From Acidobacteriota bacterium (GTDB lineage: Bacteria > Acidobacteriota > Terriglobia > 2-12-FULL-54-10), in assembly GCA_016191085.1 (NCBI GenBank), contig JACPPJ010000061.1, positions 1-33,362 of the forward strand: a stretch of 33,362 nt of DNA, read 5' to 3'. The notes under the pieces were generated by a model that was not told where the DNA came from, did not search any database, and saw only the letters and a program-made list of their open reading frames with translations. Made by a program: the position numbers and the translations under genes. Shown piece by piece: positions 30,088-33,362 of this stretch; the stretch's first letter is position 1, and each line of letters begins with the position of its first letter.

Positions 30088-32226
30088 GTGACATCTCGTA
30101 TTATCACCCCGCTTCGCTGGTCATTCGCATTCACGATGATCGTTTTGCTAATTTCGATGTCCTCTGCGCAAACCACGTTATGGGCACAGTCAGGCGCTAA
30201 CAGCGGGCAAATCGTAGGGCAAGTTCTCGATCCTTCATCCGCTACCGTGGCAGGAGCTGAAGTGTCCGTTCGTAATAGACAGACGAATTACACACGAACC
30301 ACCACTACCGATGGGGCCGGCCGCTATGTTATTCCGCTGGTGCCGTTGGGTCTATACGAAGTCACGGCTAACGCGCCCGGGTTTCAGCCGAATACCCAAG
30401 AAGTGTTGGTTACGCTGGGAAGTTCCATTGCGGCCAACTTTGAGCTGGTAATAGGAACTGTCAGCGAACAAGTCCAGGTCGGCGCCGAACCGCTGGCGAT
30501 GGAGTCCAGCGCTGCCTCGGCAAGATCGTTCCTGACGCAGTTGCAGATTCTTAATCTGCCTTCGAACGGGAGAAAGATGGAGGGCGTTTTTCTGCAAACG
30601 CCCACCGCGCAAATGGAACCGGAGTGCAAGGGATTGGCAATTTCAGGCCAGAAGGGTATCCACACCAATTTCAGCGTGGATGGCGGCGACTACAGCAGCA
30701 CTTTTAACTGCGGAATTCGCGGCCGCTCGGACTCGGCTCCCACCTTCAGCCTGGAGGCGTTACAGGAGTTCCAGGTGGTGCGCAACGTGTTTTCCAGCGA
30801 GTTCGGACGCGCTACCGGCGGCGTGGTCAATATGTCCACTAAATCTGGGACCAACCACTTCCACAGCTCCGCGTTTTACCTCGGGCGAAACAGCAGTGTG
30901 GCAGCGAAGGACCCCTTTGACCAGGAATCGCTTTCGCAGATTCACCAGTTCGGAGGATCTCTGGGCGGGGCCATCGTCCGCGACCGGACGTTCTTCTTTG
31001 TCGCGCCGGAAGTGCAAAAGGCCGACAAACCAGTGCAGGTCCAGTATTCCGTTCTCGATAGCCAAAATCTCCGGGGAACACCGGCGGCGCGGGCTCTGCT
31101 GGCAGCCGCCCCGGAAGAAGAGATCACCGCAATCAGCAACTCTCTGTCCTCAATCAACCGGATTGATCACCAGCTCGCAAATAACCACACAATGTTCGGC
31201 CGTTTCGACTTCAGCCGGGCCGAAGCCAACAACAACCCCGGATCGAACTATATGTCCACCGGCCCTAGCATTGAAAGTGTTACGAATCGTGCGCGTAGCG
31301 GCCAAGCCATTCTGGAGACCCGGAATTATACGGCGATGACTCAACTGACGTCTATCCTGTCTCCCAAGCACATCAATGAACTGCGGTTTCAGTTCGCCCG
31401 TGAATTGCGCCCGCGCAGCACGGTAGGAACCGGACCGGAAGTAACCATCTGGAACGGCGGAGAATTGGTTGGCTATTACGGACCGCAAGCTTCCGCATTG
31501 GGGTTCGGAAATCTCGGCTTCTCCTCTTCCGATGATCGTATCCAGTTGGTCAACAACTTTTCCGTCGTTGGACGCGGGCATTCGATGAAGGCCGGAGTCG
31601 ACCTTTTCCGTGTCAATGCTGACATGCTGTTCAACCCAGGCGCCAACGCGCTTTACCTGTTCACTAGCCTGAACGATTACCTGGCGAGGAAGCCGTTTCA
31701 ATACCAGCAGTTCATTGGAACCGGCAATCTCAGCATGGGAATGAACCAGTTTGCGTCGTACGTGCAGGATGAGTGGAGATTGCTGCCGGGCCTGACGCTC
31801 ACGCCGGGATTCCGTTATGAGGCCCAGTTCAACTCGGACTACCTCAGACCCACAGCCCCGGAGGATCGGGTCCCCATGGCCACGAGAATTCCGGATGATA
31901 GCAGGATGTTTGCCCCGCGTCTGGGAGTCGCCTGGGACTTGCGTGGAAACGGCAGAACCGTGATCCGCGCCGGCAGCGGCTTGTTCTATGCCTCCACGCA
32001 CTTGGCTTTGCTGGCTCAATCCATGTTGTTCAATGGCGGCAATCCCGAACTGGCCAACCGGATCGTAGTCGGGAATGTCTCTGATTTGTCGGATGCCTTT
32101 GCCTCGGTTGGAGTTGATCTGGCATCTGCGCCATTGGACCAGTTGCCCGTCTTTACGGCCTCTCAGATCAATCAGTTCTTCGGAAATTTGGCCTCACCCG
32201 ATCTGATCCTGAGAGCTCCGACTTGA
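30088..32226 (+). CDS. TonB-dependent receptor (Oar-like), N-terminal part of an interrupted gene
   Basis: 712 residues ending at an in-frame TGA (32224-32226). A signal peptide (residues 1-33, ending LWAQS) precedes a carboxypeptidase-regulatory-like domain (about 40-120: GQIVGQVLDPSSATVAGAEVSV...TDGAGRYVIPLVPLGLYEV). A plug domain follows (about 130-260; FSVDGGDYSSTFNCGIRG, FQVVRNVFSSEFGRATGGVVNMSTKSG), and part of the beta barrel with alternating strands. Oar-like receptors are typical of Acidobacteriota and import unknown large substrates. The GTG at 30088 has an AAAGGG Shine-Dalgarno. The barrel is cut short at ILRAPT, and the rest of the same protein continues in the same frame beyond the break (see 32233-33174). 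It is therefore probably a broken gene unless the stops are bypassed. Confidence 0.85.
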   Translation: MTSRIITPLRWSFAFTMIVLLISMSSAQTTLWAQSGANSGQIVGQVLDPSSATVAGAEVSVRNRQTNYTRTTTTDGAGRYVIPLVPLGLYEVTANAPGFQPNTQEVLVTLGSSIAANFELVIGTVSEQVQVGAEPLAMESSAASARSFLTQLQILNLPSNGRKMEGVFLQTPTAQMEPECKGLAISGQKGIHTNFSVDGGDYSSTFNCGIRGRSDSAPTFSLEALQEFQVVRNVFSSEFGRATGGVVNMSTKSGTNHFHSSAFYLGRNSSVAAKDPFDQESLSQIHQFGGSLGGAIVRDRTFFFVAPEVQKADKPVQVQYSVLDSQNLRGTPAARALLAAAPEEEITAISNSLSSINRIDHQLANNHTMFGRFDFSRAEANNNPGSNYMSTGPSIESVTNRARSGQAILETRNYTAMTQLTSILSPKHINELRFQFARELRPRSTVGTGPEVTIWNGGELVGYYGPQASALGFGNLGFSSSDDRIQLVNNFSVVGRGHSMKAGVDLFRVNADMLFNPGANALYLFTSLNDYLARKPFQYQQFIGTGNLSMGMNQFASYVQDEWRLLPGLTLTPGFRYEAQFNSDYLRPTAPEDRVPMATRIPDDSRMFAPRLGVAWDLRGNGRTVIRAGSGLFYASTHLALLAQSMLFNGGNPELANRIVVGNVSDLSDAFASVGVDLASAPLDQLPVFTASQINQFFGNLASPDLILRAPT

Positions 32227-32268
32227 AGTGGCTGAAAGCCAGAACAGCCCCGGTGGGGCCGTAGTGCA
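32224..32268 (+). repeat. Foreign-looking 45-bp segment with two stops inside the TonB-receptor gene
   Basis: Between ILRAPT and ANFFDPNFRNPRALQ, both good receptor sequence in one frame, lie 15 codons that do not look like receptor: TGA, AGT, GGC, TGA, then KPEQPRWGRS. They include a small hairpin GCCCC-GGT-GGGGC (32247-32259). The frame is the same on both sides, so the segment is a multiple of three. The boundaries are approximate. Confidence 0.55.
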
Positions 32269-33174
32269 AATTTCTTCGATCCGAATTTCAGAAATCCGCG
32301 CGCTTTACAGTTCAAGCTCGGACTCGAGCATGAGCTTGCTCCGGGAATCCTTTTGGAAACTGATTTCACGTATATCAACACGGTCCACACCGCGCGACAG
32401 CGTGACGTGAACCTGCAAGCTCCCACGGTGGATGCCGTCGGACGGACGGTTTTCAAGGGACCACGACCCTACGAACCGAAGTTCTTCATCATGCAAATCA
32501 CCGAATCCGCGGGTCGTTCGCTGTACCGCGGTTTCACGACGTCTTTCAAGGTACGCCGTCCGCGCTTCACGTTCGACGCTTATTACACGCTATCGTGGAA
32601 GTACAGCTCCGACGACATCGAGCAGAACTACAGCGCCATCGCTTATGACAACGCCGCGAATCTGAAGAACGAGTACAACTACTCGGCTACCGATGAGCGG
32701 CACCAGTTCATCGGCTACGGGCTCTACACGCTGCCGTTTCAGTTCGAGGTCTCCAGCACCAGCCGGCTGACCTCCGCTCGTCCTTTCGACCTAATGACGA
32801 TGTGGGATTACAACGGCGACCAACAACTCAATGATCGTCCGATCGTCAATGGGACGGTCATGCCGAGAAATGCATTCCGGAACCTCCCGTTCTACGATAT
32901 CAGTTTGCGTTTCCAGCGACGCTTCATGCTTCCTAACGAAAAAGGAAGACTCACGGCGTCGGTGGAGTTCTTTAACCTGTTCGGGTTTGACAACGTCCAG
33001 ATCGGCCACCCGCACATGATGTACGGACCTGGAAGTGAGGTGCAAAATGGCAAACTTGTAAGTGTGCCTCCGCCAACATTTAACCAGTTGCGTGATGCTT
33101 CTGGCAGGTATTACAGGGACAACATCCCTGGCGATCCGTTCCAGGCGCAGTTCGGGTTGCGGTTCGAGTTCTAG
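32233..33174 (+). pseudogene. TonB-dependent receptor, C-terminal barrel fragment
   Basis: The frame of the receptor at 30088 continues here without shift after two TGA codons (32224 and 32230). From about 32263 the sequence is again barrel: ANFFDPNFRNPRALQFKLGLEHELAPGILLETDFTYINTV, FRVRRPRF-like strands, YTLPFQFEVSSTSRL, a long series of alternating aromatic strands, and a final strand FQAQFGLRFEF ending in a terminal aromatic, as required for outer-membrane insertion. It has no start codon with a Shine-Dalgarno near the break; the first ATG in frame is at 32353. It is best read as the missing C-terminal third of the upstream protein, not as an independent gene. Confidence 0.8.
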
Positions 33175-33362
33175 TATGGAAGAACCGGCTCTTGGGTTAA
33201 TTGTACCGCGTGGTTGTTCGCGGGCAAGAGGAAAGCAGCGGTGGAGGCGGTCGAGGCAGTAAGCGCGACGGTTGATCACTCTAGTATTCGCGGGTCCTGG
33301 TGGCCGCATGCACGTGATCCGTCGGGAGCTGCCTCGCACTGAGGACGCGGGTCGGGCTGGGA

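Noticed and set aside
33175..33362. A further gene at the right edge
   Set aside because: The only open frames after the receptor stop are short, without Shine-Dalgarno or recognisable sequence. I see nothing supported in these 188 bases.

Overview
The window looks like a piece of an Acidobacteriota chromosome, most likely a soil Terriglobia/Koribacter-type lineage. The reasons are moderately GC-rich DNA, an Oar-like TonB-dependent receptor with an N-terminal carboxypeptidase-regulatory domain, families of small exported Gly/Ser/Pro-rich proteins, ribonuclease J beside Gram-negative envelope genes (OmpA lipoprotein, RlpA, TonB receptor), and small palindromic repeats scattered between and inside genes. 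This is inferred from gene families only; no rRNA gene is present. I see no tRNA, rRNA, CRISPR array, prophage or transposase.

Layout. 1-3128: the C-terminal end of a probable alpha/beta-hydrolase-domain protein, a periplasmic M48 metalloprotease, and a convergent RlpA-type protein. 3447-7195: a sigma-54 activator response regulator, a HAMP histidine kinase and a TPR lipoprotein, a set resembling the GlrR-GlrK-QseG system. 7231-12139: exported or envelope genes, mostly on the minus strand (Gly-repeat protein, PilZ protein, Pro/Thr-tailed protein, coiled-coil membrane protein, OmpA lipoprotein) plus a plus-strand Ser/Gln-rich exported protein. 12143-17444 (minus): CPBP protease, GHMP sugar kinase, a very well conserved UDP-sulfoquinovose synthase, and RNase J. 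17761-21807 (plus): a Cache/HAMP/HisKA_3 kinase overlapping its LuxR-type regulator, then a TehA/SLAC1-family transporter and a small membrane protein.

22050-27245 is the most interesting part. It is a tight four-gene iron-uptake operon behind a near-consensus promoter with a perfect 17-bp Fur-like palindrome at the expected start site. The genes are an FTR1 permease fused to a DUF2318 (Cys-rich) domain, two FtsX-type permeases, and a LolD/MacB-type ABC ATPase. The ATPase carries a C-terminal domain that reads as an entire DtxR/MntR metalloregulator with its metal ligands kept. The set corresponds to the P19-associated (Campylobacter Cj1658-Cj1663-like, FetMP-like) iron systems but has no P19 gene. 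The DtxR-like fusion suggests that the transporter motor senses its own metal. The first permease gene also contains an in-frame 135-bp element made of four back-to-back hairpins.

27262-33174: a DUF4160/DUF2442 pair (the first apparently frameshifted near its start), a DUF6496 basic protein, class I fructose-bisphosphate aldolase FbaB, a small exported protein, and a TonB-dependent receptor gene broken by two in-frame stops inside a short foreign-looking segment.
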